In this document: positions 22,641 through 33,126 of the stretch, one piece after another
Numbering within the stretch: position 1 is the stretch's first letter
Layout of the letters: each line of letters begins with the position of its first letter
Assembly (NCBI RefSeq): GCF_016920785.2
Contig: NW_024609884.1
Location: 31,292,080 to 31,356,079 of the forward strand
Length of the DNA stretch: 64,000 nt
Direction: 5' to 3'
DNA from: Ixodes scapularis
Lineage: Eukaryota; Arthropoda; Arachnida; Ixodida; Ixodidae
The notes under the pieces: generated by a model
Database searches by the model: none
What the model was told of the DNA's origin: nothing
The model's input: the letters and a program-made list of their open reading frames with translations, nothing else
Position numbers and translations under genes: made by a program

Positions 22641-24060
22641 TTGCTCGTCACAACATGTAACAAAACATAGCAACTATTGGTATATCGTGCCCTTTCCCGG
22701 TTTTAAATATTTCTGTACTCGTAGAGTGACGTGCATGCACTTTCTTAGCATTTTCACAAAAAACAAAAATGCCGCAATGCATCTGAATACTTTCTTAAAG
22801 GCAAAGTTGTTTCGTCACGTAAACAGTGCGAGAAACGGTCGAGTATCCACATGAGTGACAGTTTACGAACTTCTCCGCGTGGTGGCGGTTTGGTTTGACT
22901 TTGCTTAGGCTGCCTCGATGCGAGCACCGCTTCCAGAGTGGAGACACCCATTAACCAACGCAAAGGGATCAATGTGCCAAAGCGGAGCCAGAGTGGGACC
23001 TGGTGCTTTACACTGTGTGGATGTAGTTCATGTGCGGAAAGGTTGTTTCTTAGAGTAATTTGCGGACCACTGACCCCCAAAAAGACGCCGGCGAGAGCAG
23101 CCGGAAGATTGGCCCAATAAGGCGGGTGTCTCGACCCAACTTTGCAGCGAAAGTATGACAAGAAGAATGCGACCTTTATAGCAGTGTTTTGTACCCGCGG
23201 TCTTCGACCTGCGACGAGGAAGAAAGCAAAAACCTCTATTGCCTTTCCGCTCGTGTTTGAGCGATGACACGGATCAATAGCCGGAGGCATTTACCCTGAC
23301 TCAGATTGTTTCGTTGTTGAGTAGCTGAATGAATAGGGCGGCCTAGGTCAGAGTTATTTGGTTGTCTCTAGATCTCTGCTGTGGATACACCACAGGGGAT
23401 CTAGAAACGTATAACTTGCCTTGATCATACTCACAGACACGGGGTGCACAGAATGTGTCGTGCGTTTATTATGCGCGCGTTAAGAGTTTCTATGCTTGGT
23501 TGCGGGGAGATTTGGGCTGTTTCTGATGCTTTGCACACACGACGCACTCTTGTCTTCTCCGGGTTCATCAGAATGATAAAGACACGTTTTAATTTATTGA
23601 GGAGTGGAGTGTTTCACGAGTAAGTTTTAATGAGAAGTTTACCGTGGGGGGTTCTGCTTCCTTGATGGTTACGTTAGAGTCACTGAATAGCCTTCCAGAG
23701 TATCTAAACTCTCAAGCTCCGGCGTATCACTCAAATTCATTCACATCCGTGTCGCCATTTTCGAGCCTTGCGTAGTACAGTGTACATTATATGTACGTAT
23801 ACCGCACGTTGACGTGGTCGAAAGGTCTTTCAGGTAAGTGTGGCGCGGTGGATAGCCAATTTAAAGCATTTGCAACATCATTTACAATGCAGTCTAGCGT
23901 ACTCGTGTAATCATTACTCTCTGGATCATGTTAAAGACCCTGGTTAAATATTTAATTTCGAGATGAGCCAACTATCACTGTCTAAATACCTAGAAAGACC
24001 AATGACTGACTCGACGAAGGTGGTCTGCGCCGTGTTCCCATTGCAGTGGCAACTCTATCG
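22641..24060. other. Unassigned; 178-residue minus-strand open frame
   Basis: The minus frame 23290-22754 is open for 178 residues and is one of the two longest in the window. I recognise no family. It has no clear signal peptide, the centre (about residues 60-115) has moderately hydrophobic runs, and its start has no supporting context. An 80-residue frame overlaps it on the same strand. It may be chance or transposon-derived. The rest of the stretch shows nothing I can assign. Confidence 0.25.
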
Positions 24061-24065
24061 TTTAT

Positions 24066-24328
24066 GCCCGAGTCGCACTAGAGCGACAAACAGAAGCAAA
24101 CGACAGCGACAAGCTCGCGATGGTACCTTTGGCAGGCGTTTAGTCGTTCGGTGCTCGTGAAGTAAGCACGAGCAGTCGCAAGCCCGCCAAAGGCACCCTT
24201 GCGTGCATGATGCTCGTGTTTGATCATAGCCTTCTTTATTCTACAAAGCCTGTCAAATCGCGAAAGACTCTGGTTTGAGGAATGTCGCTGCCGTTTGTTT
24301 CTGTTTGTCGCTCTAGTGGCACTAGGGC
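24066..24328. mobile_element. Nested inverted-repeat element
   Basis: The outer arms 24066-24112 and about 24283-24328 pair with a few mismatches over 46 bp, including CACTAGAGCGACAAACAG. A second inner pair, around ACCTTTGGCAGGCG (about 24125) and CCCGCCAAAGGCACC (about 24184), forms a nested stem. It is a probable MITE with no coding capacity. Confidence 0.75.
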
Positions 24329-24432
24329 ATTAGGGCTTAGCCGCTTATTTTTGTCATCACGTTAAGCCGCTGGCATTTTTTGCTTGCGCTTTTTGATCAT
24401 TGAAAGGGCTGTGGACTTAGTATGCTTGACAG

Positions 24433-24693
24433 TATAGACGCTTTACAGCAGCTGTGCATGGACGCCGCCATAACTGACCTTCAGTTTTTGTTTCCTCGTA
24501 TTTCGTTTATTTCACTTCATCATTACCATAGCAGGCCAGGTTATTGCCACATTAGACTCAACTGTGTGCTTTTCTAAAGCATCGGCCTTTGTAGAGGATC
24601 GCCAACTACCGTTTCAGTTGCTCGGCATCTCGGTAAGACAAGAGAAGGTCAGCCATGGCGGCTGTAATTTGGCGCGTGTGTAAAGCGTCTATA
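24433..24693. mobile_element. Inverted-repeat element with TATAGACGCTTTACA ends
   Basis: TATAGACGCTTTACA at 24433 is inverted at 24679-24693. The similarity continues inward for about 55 bp, with GCCGCCAT then CTGACCTTC in both arms. It ends directly against the left boundary of the probable Harbinger element. Target duplication is unclear. Confidence 0.7.
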
Positions 24694-25179
24694 AAGGCCT
24701 GTTCACACATGCAGCGGAGCGCTACAAGCATAGCGCTGACCTCGCGCTAAGCACATGCCGACGGGAGCGTTCACCAGCTTTGTATCGCACCGTCAAAACT
24801 GTTGCTCATGGCAGACGATGAGTAGCTGACGGCACGTGAGCAGCGCTACATCAGCGCTTCGCTGCATCATCATTTTTGTGCGCGCCCGGAAGGAGCGAAG
24901 AAGTGGCGCGACGTCACGAAAATACGTCACATCCGCAGCCGCACGACCTACAGGCGCAAAAAGAAGCGTTGGTTTGGATCGCGCTTAAGCTCGCCTCCGG
25001 CGGGAATCTCTCCGATGCCACGTCACGAGAAAGGAGAGGAGCTTCTTTTGACTCCGCCCCGGCGAGTTTCCCACTCCCCCTCTTACATTTCCGACCCCCC
25101 CGGCGGCGGCGAGTTCCCCACCATAGCTCCGATTTTTCCCTACGCTCCGCAGTGAAGGGTTTTTATTTTATTTAAATCG

Positions 25180-25473
25180 GGGGATCGGTGGCCGGCTGGG
25201 CTAGCGCACACCAGCTCGGAGCACGTCGAGCGAAAGGTCCGTTGCAGAACCCAGGATGCTGGGTTCAATCCCCACCCCTGCCCGTTTCGATGTTGATGAG
25301 CATCGTACCGGCGTGCGGTCGTGTGACACTACTGCGGGATGGACGTTAAAGACCCCAGGCTAGCGGTTGTACGGCACTGCATGGCCAAATTTCTCATCTA
25401 CAGCTGGGAGAATCTTCCCCGTTGAGGCAGACCAAGTTTTAGGCAGTATGAACATACATACAGTCCAATTATT
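25180..25473 (+). mobile_element. SINE A: tRNA-headed SINE with perfect 14-bp target duplication
   Basis: The insert is flanked by exact copies of TTTTATTTAAATCG at 25166-25179 and 25474-25487. The head has a box-A match, TGGCCGGCTGGG (about 25188), and a box-B match, GGTTCAATCCC (about 25263), so it could be read by RNA polymerase III. The body includes GTTAAAGACCCCAGGCT and CATCGTACCGGCGTGCGGTC. A truncated relative is at about 25755-25965. Ixodid ticks are known to carry tRNA-derived SINEs such as Ruka, but I could not compare the sequences. Confidence 0.85.
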
Positions 25474-25539
25474 TTTTATTTAAATCGTAAATGACAAATA
25501 AGAATAGGTAACAGCAGGGATGCTAATTATACAAACATT

Positions 25540-26200
25540 GCTTGGATGTGGGCTAGTTGACTAGACATTGTGATGGTTTGCTGCGCCACGTAGGTGCAAG
25601 AAAAACGCTCTTGATAAAGATATAAACTAAAGCAGGGTATAGACGAAAAACAACATACAGGAATGGCGCAGAATAATAACTGTGTAATTTCTTTCTCATC
25701 TTTCTCCCCCCACAACGCCACACAACACCTTTTTTTTTTTTTTTTTTTTAAGAATAGGGTGCACGTGGAGCGAAAGCTCGCGCTGCAGAACCCAGGATCG
25801 TGGATTCACCCCCCCCCCCCCCCCCTGCCCTTTTCGATGATGATGAGCATCGTACCGGCGTGCGGTCGTGTATCACTACTACGTGGTGCACGTTAAAGAC
25901 CCTAGGCTAGCAGTCATACTCCACTGGCTAAATTGCTTATCTACAGTAGGTGACAATGTCGCAATGTTCTGGCATGTTCTCCTGCTGTATAAACAACTAA
26001 CGGCCAATTTGTTTGTCAAAATACGGTGTGGAAGAAGAAAGATGAGAAAGAAATTACACAGTTGTTAGTCTGCGCCATTCATGTATATTGCTTTTCTTCT
26101 ATCATCTGTTTTAGTTTGAATTTTATCAAGTGCGTTTATCTTGCATCTCCGCAGCACAGCAACCCATCAAAATAATTGTAAAAGCCTATAGGTAATGGTA
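25540..26200. repeat. Inverted duplication, about 165-bp arms, around a SINE fragment
   Basis: The segment 25540-25706 is repeated in inverted orientation at about 26036-26200. The best part is about 25661-25705 against 26036-26080, around CTGTGTAATTTCTTTCTCAT. The right arm overlaps the C-terminal codons of the HARBI1-like frame, so the left arm duplicates the end of that frame. The roughly 330-bp spacer holds a truncated SINE A-type copy. Confidence 0.8.
25755..25965 (+). mobile_element. Truncated SINE A-type copy
   Basis: The sequence repeats the SINE A body: AGCATCGTACCGGCGTGCGG, GTTAAAGACCC and the ATCTACAG end. The box-A head is missing and a C-run (25804-25825) replaces sequence around the box-B region. 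It lies in the spacer of the inverted duplication. Confidence 0.75.
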
Positions 26201-26573
26201 AATTGCGTTCCTGATTGCAGATTGCCGTAAAAACACATTTGTTTCTAGGATTCGCTTTGTAGAATTTGGCTGTAGGATTCACGACGGGGACGACGGTCCA
26301 TTCACGGCTCCATCGCCTCAAGCCAGGTTCGCCACGCAGTTCATCGCACAGCCACCTTACCACGTCTTTCGAGAGGCGATAGTGTTGTTGAAAATGAACG
26401 TCGTCCATGTCAAACACATTGGCGTGGTTTGAATACCTATGCCGACGGCAAAACACGAACGAAAACGCTGCCATTTTGGACGCTTCTCCCTGATCTCGCG
26501 CCCAACTCGCCCAATCTCGCCTAGGTCGGAGCCGGCAAGCTTTTGCCATCCGCGGCGGCTTCTGCCACGTCAC
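26136..26573 (-). pseudogene. HARBI1-like nuclease N-terminal fragment
   Basis: Residues 50-85 of this 145-residue frame read FDMDDVHFQQHYRLSKDVVR followed by WLCDELRGEPGLRR. This is the N-terminal segment of Harbinger-derived nucleases (HARBI1 family), where a YRLSK motif precedes a helical LCDELR segment. In autonomous elements that nuclease cuts and joins transposon ends with a DDE active site. Here none of the catalytic region is present. Full-length HARBI1-like proteins are about 350 residues. The start is uncertain and the C-terminal end lies in an inverted duplication. A spliced remnant is possible, but decay is simpler. Confidence 0.65.
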
Positions 26574-26928
26574 AATGACGTCACCGCATCTCGCCGCGAG
26601 TTCCGAATATGCAACTCTCCGACTGCCTCAAACCCTCCGTTCTGACGTCACGATCTAGGGAGTGTCGGCGCGTGTCGTCATGCACGGCGCCGACCAATCG
26701 CGGCGGTCGGCGAGTTTGGCGGAGAACTCGCCTCGATCTCGCCGCGCCGAGCTTAGCCCCCCTGAGAACGGGCCTTAACTCGCCTCCGATGTTCGCCTGC
26801 TGACTAAGCGTGCCGAAGCAAGTATGTTGAACTAATTATATCATTCGCCGCGGACAATCACGTGCTACCGCAGACGACCGTCGGCGGAAAGTCATACTTA
26901 GTTTAGTTGATTGCGCTCTCTGTCATCT

Positions 26929-26980
26929 CCTCCTTGTGGCGTGAATAAATACCTATATAAAAATAAACCTCCTTGTGGCG
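26929..26980. repeat. 13-bp direct repeat, period 39, before SINE B
   Basis: CCTCCTTGTGGCG occurs at 26929-26941 and again at 26968-26980, where it starts the tRNA-like head. AATAAA occurs between the copies. A similar arrangement with the same 39-bp period is at 42073-42127. Confidence 0.85.
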
Positions 26981-27290
26981 CCGAGCGGAGATGTCGGACT
27001 GCAGATCGCTGGATCCGGGTTTCGATTCCCGCTGAGTGCCTTGGTGGTGAGAGTTCTTCACCATACTCTTGTGTTTAATCATAAAAAAAGCATGTTGCAT
27101 CATTTTGTTTCCTTTAAGGTTATTGCGCTCCAAAGTGCACCTTCCACACCGGCATGTTTGCCCAAGGCCACAGACAATGTATTTTAATTATGTGTATTTT
27201 ATGACTAGATATATATTTTTGTACTGTATTCGGGTATTGGGCTCAAGTTCAAGCATTCTACTAATAAAAACAAAACATGTGTTGCTTTCC
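26968..27290 (+). mobile_element. SINE B: tRNA-Cys-like head plus body
   Basis: The head has a box-A-like TGGCGCCGAGCGG (about 26976) and box B GGTTTCGATTCCC (about 27019). Between them GACTGCAGATC matches the anticodon loop of tRNA-Cys(GCA). The body (about 27047-27290) is repeated in inverted orientation at 29866-30105, without the head. The 3' end is A-rich (ACTAATAAAAACAAAAC). Confidence 0.75.
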
Positions 27291-27373
27291 TTTTTAGAGC
27301 GGAGATCTTAGACGCACTTTTCCGGCTTGAGCGCCGTTGGCGTCGCCGTCGCCATCGGCGTAACCGCGCGTTG

Positions 27374-27632
27374 CATTATGGGATGTTTCCCATAATGACG
27401 TCACGTGTGACGTCACGAGGGCAAACTGTTACCGCTAAATTTGGGAAAATTCCGCTACATTTAGCGGGAAAATTAGCGGGAAAAGTTCCCGTTAAATTTA
27501 GCGGAAACATTTCCCCGCTAAATTTAGCGAGAAAATTTAGCGAGAAAATTTTCTGTTCAGTTTAGTGGGAAAATTTTACCCTCGTGACGTCCCAAGAGAT
27601 GTCACGTGCGACATAGCGTGACGTCACACGTG
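27374..27632. mobile_element. Element with CRE-like palindromes and TTTAGCGGG repeats
   Basis: Several copies of TGACGTCA-type palindromes lie at both ends in inverted arrangement: GACGTCACGAGGGCAAA at about 27410 and the inverted GACGTCACGAGGGTAAA near 27580. The centre has repeated CCGCTAAATTTAGCGGG-type units, each itself palindromic. A perfect 10-bp hairpin, CATTATGGGA, is at 27374-27397. No coding capacity is visible. Confidence 0.65.
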
Positions 27633-27649
27633 ACCCTCCCCTCCTCCTC

Positions 27650-29865
27650 CTCAAGAGCTGCGCTCTAACTCGGCATTACAGAGGAATCTAAACGTCTTTC
27701 ATTTTTTTATTTATTTGACCAATAAGTTTGAACCTTTAAAATTACAACAACCTTTTCTACAAAATCGGGACGAAAACTTGTAATTGCCTCTACTGCATTT
27801 TTTTTTTTTTTTTACAAAAAGTGGTAGAAAAGTAAGGACAGCGGTGCAAATTATATATGCGAATATTTACAACTATATTCGCGCTGAAGTCGGAATGTTT
27901 GAGCCACTGAGCTTCGACTACACTGGCAGACTTTCAGTAAGACGTCCGTTATGATTAAAATATTTTTATTATTTCTTCTATTAAAATCTCTAAAAAAACA
28001 TAAAAGTAAAATGTAGAAAACAAAAATGAATAAAGATTTTAAGCGCACTACTTGCCCGCGTTGGTAGAAGAGCGTCTTGAGGAGTTGGTGTTTTGTCCCT
28101 CTTCAAACCAGACAGACGAATTCCGCGAAGCACTCACCTGTTCTGCAAGAATTCTAACGAGTGCGAGCAAATGGGTCCTCTCCGAATATGGTTAAAAACA
28201 GGGAATGCACGAACTCGAGGATTCCTCCCGATTCCCTTCAGAGAATTGACATCCAGATCTTGCACACTGCGAAACTTTCCCTGGTTTGCTATCTTCTTTT
28301 TGGGTTCACTAAGATAGCACAAAATATTCTACATACGCTGTAAGTCGCTGCCATGGTTGAAGACGTTCTGTCCAGACGCAACTACACGGGACTGGCAACC
28401 ACTTCGTTTTTTTTATGATCGCAGCTCGCGTGTTCTCTTGTCTCACGATCACAATACTCCGCAACCCCCAGAGATCATGAAAGGAGAGAAAAAGGAAGAA
28501 AGGTAATGCGTCAATAGCTTTTCTCTGAAGCAACGTAAAGAGTAAGTCTATGCATGTGGCAATCAGTTCCTCCGAAAAACAAAGTGCACCAGGAGAAAAC
28601 AGACGATAACTGAGTGTGTTCTGCGGTCCATACCGTCTCTGGTTCCCGTTAATCCCCTTTTTAGGTTCACGAGAGGAGCCACCGCCATAGGCTTGCGTGG
28701 TTTTCTTTCTGTCTGAGCCACCGCCTTTTTGATTTGGCGCTGATTAGGTCGATGCTGCTAGCGTTACGCTCGCCGCTTTTAGGGCACGTGGCGTTTCGCT
28801 TTTGACACCGGTGTTGGCTCCTGGGACTAAAGCCAGTTGCTTTACTGGGAACTGCAGTATATTGACAAAAGTGTTGCTAAGCACCGGTGCCGCCATCGAG
28901 TCAAAGTGGTAGCATGTCTCTCTGCAAACTGCATGCACGTGGAGACAGGGTTACGACGGATGCCTTCAACCCTGGTGACTAAAATTGGTTTCATGGGGGG
29001 TTGTGTGAGTCTTTAGGCTTAGTGGCTTTATTTTCCGGACAGTCTCGTCAGGCGATGCCATGCGAGAAAACAGCTTCCTCATCCTTCAAATGAACCGACA
29101 ACGTGATTATCGACCGCTTTGCCGCGATAAATTCAGGCTTAGTTTTGTCCGCAGTTTCAAGAATAGCTCGCTTCCACGCACCTAAACTAGGACAATTAGA
29201 AAGCCGGATTTGGAGTAATTCCACAGGGGCTTTCGAATTCTCCTCCCGGAGCCCCGCGGCCGTGAGACAGCGTCTATCAGTTTGCACATTGCCTATTGGA
29301 CACATTCGGAGTTGACCGATTCTCTCGGACTCGTGGGAAATATTTCAGCGCATGTGAATGCTTCGAGGAATTCTGTTAGTCTGGTTTGAAGAGGGGCCGA
29401 AAACGGACTTCTCAAGATACCCTCCTGCCAACGCGGGCAACTCGTGCGCTCGATATCTTTATTTATTATTATTTTTCTTCTTTTCAAGTTTGTGTTTTTC
29501 ATTTTACTCGAATAAATAATCACAAATGTTTTTTGTATTTCTTTTTTTTTTAATCTTAACGGATATCTTAGTAACTAAGTCTGCCAGTGAAGTCATAGGT
29601 CTACCTTGGCCAGCCGGACCTACAACCGTCATGAATAGCAGTTTAACAAGCTTGGTGGCTCAGACATTCCCACTTCCATCACGAACATAAATATAAATGT
29701 TTGCTTATATTTTGCACCACTGTTTTTACTTTTGTACTACTTTCCATAAAACAAATGGTAGCAGTAGCGATTACAAGTGAAAAAAAAATTCAGTGAAAGC
29801 TCCTAGAACTAGTAATTTTTGAAGGGCAAAACAGGCTTATGGGTAAATAGATACAAAGGACGAGC
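27650..29865. other. Unassigned; possible protease trace
   Basis: No intact gene. At about 28855-28900 the plus strand reads LTKVLLSTGAAIES, which resembles the active-site region of retroelement aspartyl proteases (LLDTGA) with the catalytic Asp replaced. Flanking frames at 29048-29315 on both strands are open for 70-85 residues but unrecognised. A (T)n run lies at 27798-27813. Confidence 0.3.
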
Positions 29866-30105
29866 AACGAAGGTATTTTTTTAATTAGTAGACCGCTTGA
29901 ACTTGAGCCCAATCCTAGAATACAGCACAAAAATATATCTAGTCATAAAATACACTCAATCAAAAGATAATCTCCTCTGTGACCTTGTGCAAACATGCCG
30001 GCGTGGAAAGTACACTTTTGCAGCGCTGTAACTTTGAAGGGGAAAAAAATGCTGCAACATGTTTTTATGAATATACACAGGAGCATGATGGAGAACTACA
30101 ACTAT
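29866..30105 (-). mobile_element. SINE B second copy, inverted, head missing
   Basis: The reverse complement matches 27047-27290 throughout. Shared blocks include TTGGGCTCAAGTTCAAGC, GTGTATTTTATGACTAGATA and CCGGCATGTTTGC. The tRNA-like head is absent, so this is a 5'-truncated copy in the opposite orientation 2.6 kb away. Confidence 0.85.
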
Positions 30106-30560
30106 ATATTTAAGGAAAATTGAAGATGATTTTTTTTTTAATTGCCCTTTGAAACTTCTTAACTTAAAAGGGCAATTTTAGAAAGAGTTTGGAGCGCCAT
30201 AATAATCTTCTTTTTTTAAATAAGGCAATGCTTTATCTAATTTATCTATAATTCAAAAGAGCGTTTTAATAAGAATTTATGACATAAATTTTTATGCTGT
30301 AGCTATTCAATTACTTTAGATATCGGCTCAGAAACCTAGTGACAAAACGTCAAATGAGCCATGTTTGCGTAATTTTGACGCGAAATATATAATCGTTACA
30401 ATCCTGTACATATTTAAATCAATAGGTCCTATGATCTATTGAACGGGCCAGATATTTTAGATTTCTGATATTTGTAGTGTGTCTATTATGTGTCACCAAA
30501 CATGACATAAAGGAAAACTTCAGAAACCTAATATGCCGTTCTGGCGCACTCAACATTTTG
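30106..30560. other. Unassigned AT-rich sequence
   Basis: No frame, tRNA or transposon end is recognised. The sequence is AT-rich with short A- and T-runs. Confidence 0.5.
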
Positions 30561-30561
30561 A

Positions 30562-30843
30562 CTGCGAAAGCATCAACTGTCCCATAGTGCGAACCGGCGT
30601 AATCAGCTTTTCAAGTCGCGCCAAACGGCACCTAAATTCCCCTGTCCCATAGAGCGAAGCCTGTAGTCTGTAGCAGCGAATTGATGGCTAACGTCCCATT
30701 GGCTCGCACGCGGCATAGTTGCAAGGAACGCAACCCCACACTCCATGGCGCTGCGGACCCCGCCGAGAGGAACAGAAACGGCCACGGCGCCAAGAGGGTC
30801 AGAAGCGGCTGCAGCGCGAAGATCGACATTCATGCTTTCGCAT
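30562..30843. mobile_element. Short inverted-repeat-bounded element
   Basis: TGCGAAAGCAT near 30562 is inverted near 30843. CATAGNGCGAA motifs recur inside. The arms are short, so the boundaries and element status are tentative. Open frames across it overlap on both strands. Confidence 0.4.
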
Positions 30844-30849
30844 TCACAA

Positions 30850-31283
30850 CTCGTAAGAAGTGCTTAGGTGCCCTCGGAATTTTTTTTTTCTCTTTAAATA
30901 TTTTGTTTTTGTGCGAAATCTTTTTTGATTATGTTCCATACACATGTTGAGGAGTAACATATGAAAAACAATTTACCAAAAACAAAAAAATACATTAGGA
31001 ATGCTTCTTCGACATATTTGAGCGTTGAACTTATCGCATAAAAACCAGTCCATCAACACATTCTTTTTTTTTTTAAACAATTATGCCGAATAGTCAGGCG
31101 ATTGTGTTGCACACGTGAAACGTTTTAGGGTCACAAACGTTTAGCGATACTCTGAGTTTCAAGCCCCCCTACGCTCACGACGCTCTTTTTCAGATAGTTA
31201 ACGCGAACCATGTGTACACTTGATAGTTGTTTCTAGAATGAAGCGATACTACCGTAGTAGAGTAGACAGTTGGGCGAGTTGGT
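30850..31283. other. Unassigned AT-rich sequence
   Basis: No feature recognised beyond T-runs near 30878 and 31065. Confidence 0.5.
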
Positions 31284-31885
31284 AGTTATTGAACATAGTT
31301 ACAGTTGTGCGCACAGGGACAAGGACAGAGAAAAGGAACACGTAGACGACAGACAAGCGCACACTCACAACTCATGTGTTAACGAAAGAAGAAAAGAAAG
31401 TGGTACAGAACGGCAGAATCCTCTCGAGCGTTGGCCACACAGGCACGAGCTCGGACCACAGGCCCGAGGGCCCGAGGGGGACAGGTAAAATTACCCGCAC
31501 GAAAAAGATTTTAAGGCAGTTTCCTCCTCTGTTAATGAAACAGACGGAAAGCTAACACATCGCTCGCCCATGCTTAGGATAATAAATGCTTCAAATATCT
31601 CTCTGGTGTTTTTCTCGGTTCCTCTCTATTATCTTGGTTTTCGCTAAGGATGGCGTACAATTACAGGATTTACAGTGCAGGGGTAGATGGCCCCCCACCG
31701 TAGACTTTAGAGAGAGATTGTGCTCTCGAAGCCGGTCGTTCACGAGCGGATTCCGCCCGTTCAGTACCACTTCCCCCTCTTCTTTCGTTAATACATGAGT
31801 TGTGAGTGTGCGCTTGTCTGTCGTCTACGTGTTCCTCTTCTCTGTCCTTGTCCCTGTGTGCGCAACTGTAACTATGTTCGATACT
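31284..31885. mobile_element. Foldback element, about 175-bp imperfect arms
   Basis: The left arm (about 31284-31466) and right arm (about 31704-31885) are inverted copies. Each encodes the same chance peptide with CAHRDKD and DDRQAHTHNS when read outward, and each contains ACGTAGACGACAGACAAGCG. The spacer of about 240 bp is unassigned. The structure fits a foldback transposon with long arms. Confidence 0.75.
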
Positions 31886-33118
31886 ACCGCTAATCGGGCC
31901 GATGATACTGGCGATCTTCCAGAGCCTTCCATACTCTCGAGCTCCTCTCCCCCAGTGCACACACGTGGTCGAGCTCCTCCTCGCCTACCGCACTCCTCCT
32001 CGCTTATCCCTCTGGTCACGTGACCTCTCCGTTAGCCAAGCAGCATCGAGCACCCCATTCCTCCTCTCCCACCCGTCAACCAATCAGTGCCGAGCCTCGC
32101 GGCCACGCTTTTATCCCGGCTTCACTTTTGGGCTTCACTAAATGCCGAACACCTAGCCAAAGGATGTTTCTCGTTAAAAGCCTGCGCTGTAACACTGTGC
32201 ATGGCGTAAGCACGTGGAACATCATGTTCAGTGTAGACTGTTTCCTTTTAAGGTCTAAGCATATTTTCAGCCTTGTCATTGGCCCAGCTCCCAACGTAGG
32301 TTCCAGCGACTGGCTCTCCCAAGTGCTTTATAGAAAAGTAGACGCACTGTAGTTTTTTTTGTTTTTTTTTTTTCATCGTACACTTGGACCCACTCTGACG
32401 CTGTATAAAATTCTGGAACTGGCGCGGTCCGTTCTTTCTTATCATTGTGAGTTCAGCACATACAAAAAATAAAAGAAACATAAATCAGGGTCGACACGTA
32501 TTGTGTTGTGTTATCGCCCTGCCTTCTTACTTTGCGTCCTAAAGTCCCAAAACTTTTACGCGAAAATGAGGTTCCTTTTTTATTCGTGGGTACTTTTTTT
32601 TACCACGCACCGTACATCGGATTGGCGTAAAGCGTCGAGCAGGCGATAGGGAGAGGGAAAGGGGAAGGGGGGGGGTGCAACCACATATTTTCTGAATGGT
32701 CTATTCTCTCCACGTGCCACGGGACCGGGGACACGTATGGCTTTCCCGCCGTACGTGAGTCTGGCTGCGGCGAAGCGGACACAAAACCCGACGCGCCACT
32801 CGGAACTTTGCTTCACGTGTTTCGGTCATTAGGGTACGCAGCACGACCCTAATTATAATTAAAATACCTGCGCTCGGATGACGAGCTAAGAAACAGAGTA
32901 TAGTGCGGCCAAGTCGGCATATTGGTGTGACCTCGTAATAGCCTATACGCATTTGGTTTTGTTCTCTGTATAGACTACTGCGTTTGTTAAGAAAATGCTA
33001 CGATACAACTAGTAGTGCACGCACTCGTGATCCCTTGAATCTGCCAGGCTGTTACGAGTTCAAAATATTGCGCTGAGAATTTTACACCGTTTAAAATAGC
33101 GACTGCTGACCAGTGCGT
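31886..33118. other. Unassigned; promoter-like CCAAT region
   Basis: CCAATCAG and related AGCATCGAGC motifs occur at about 32036-32096, resembling the repeated CAGCCAATCAGCATCGAG in the insertion at 5776-6138. This may be a shared LTR or promoter segment. No gene is recognised downstream. Confidence 0.35.
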
Positions 33119-33126
33119 GATCTATA

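Larger units (their letters stand above)
24695..26775. mobile_element. Probable PIF/Harbinger element, 2.1 kb, TAA-flanked
   Basis: The left end reads AGGCCTGTTCACAC and the inverted right end AGGCCCGTTCTCAG. TAA flanks both ends (24692-24694 and 26776-26778). Inside is a minus-strand HARBI1-like fragment, which agrees with the TAA duplication class. The terminal match is short (11 of 14), so the two ends could belong to different related elements. The interior also holds a SINE, an inverted duplication and a SINE fragment. These insertions and the lack of a full nuclease mean it is not active. Confidence 0.55.

Noticed and set aside
28855..28900. Retroviral-type protease
   Set aside because: A single short motif, LLSTGAA, lacks the catalytic Asp and has no flanking protease sequence, so it is noted only as a trace.
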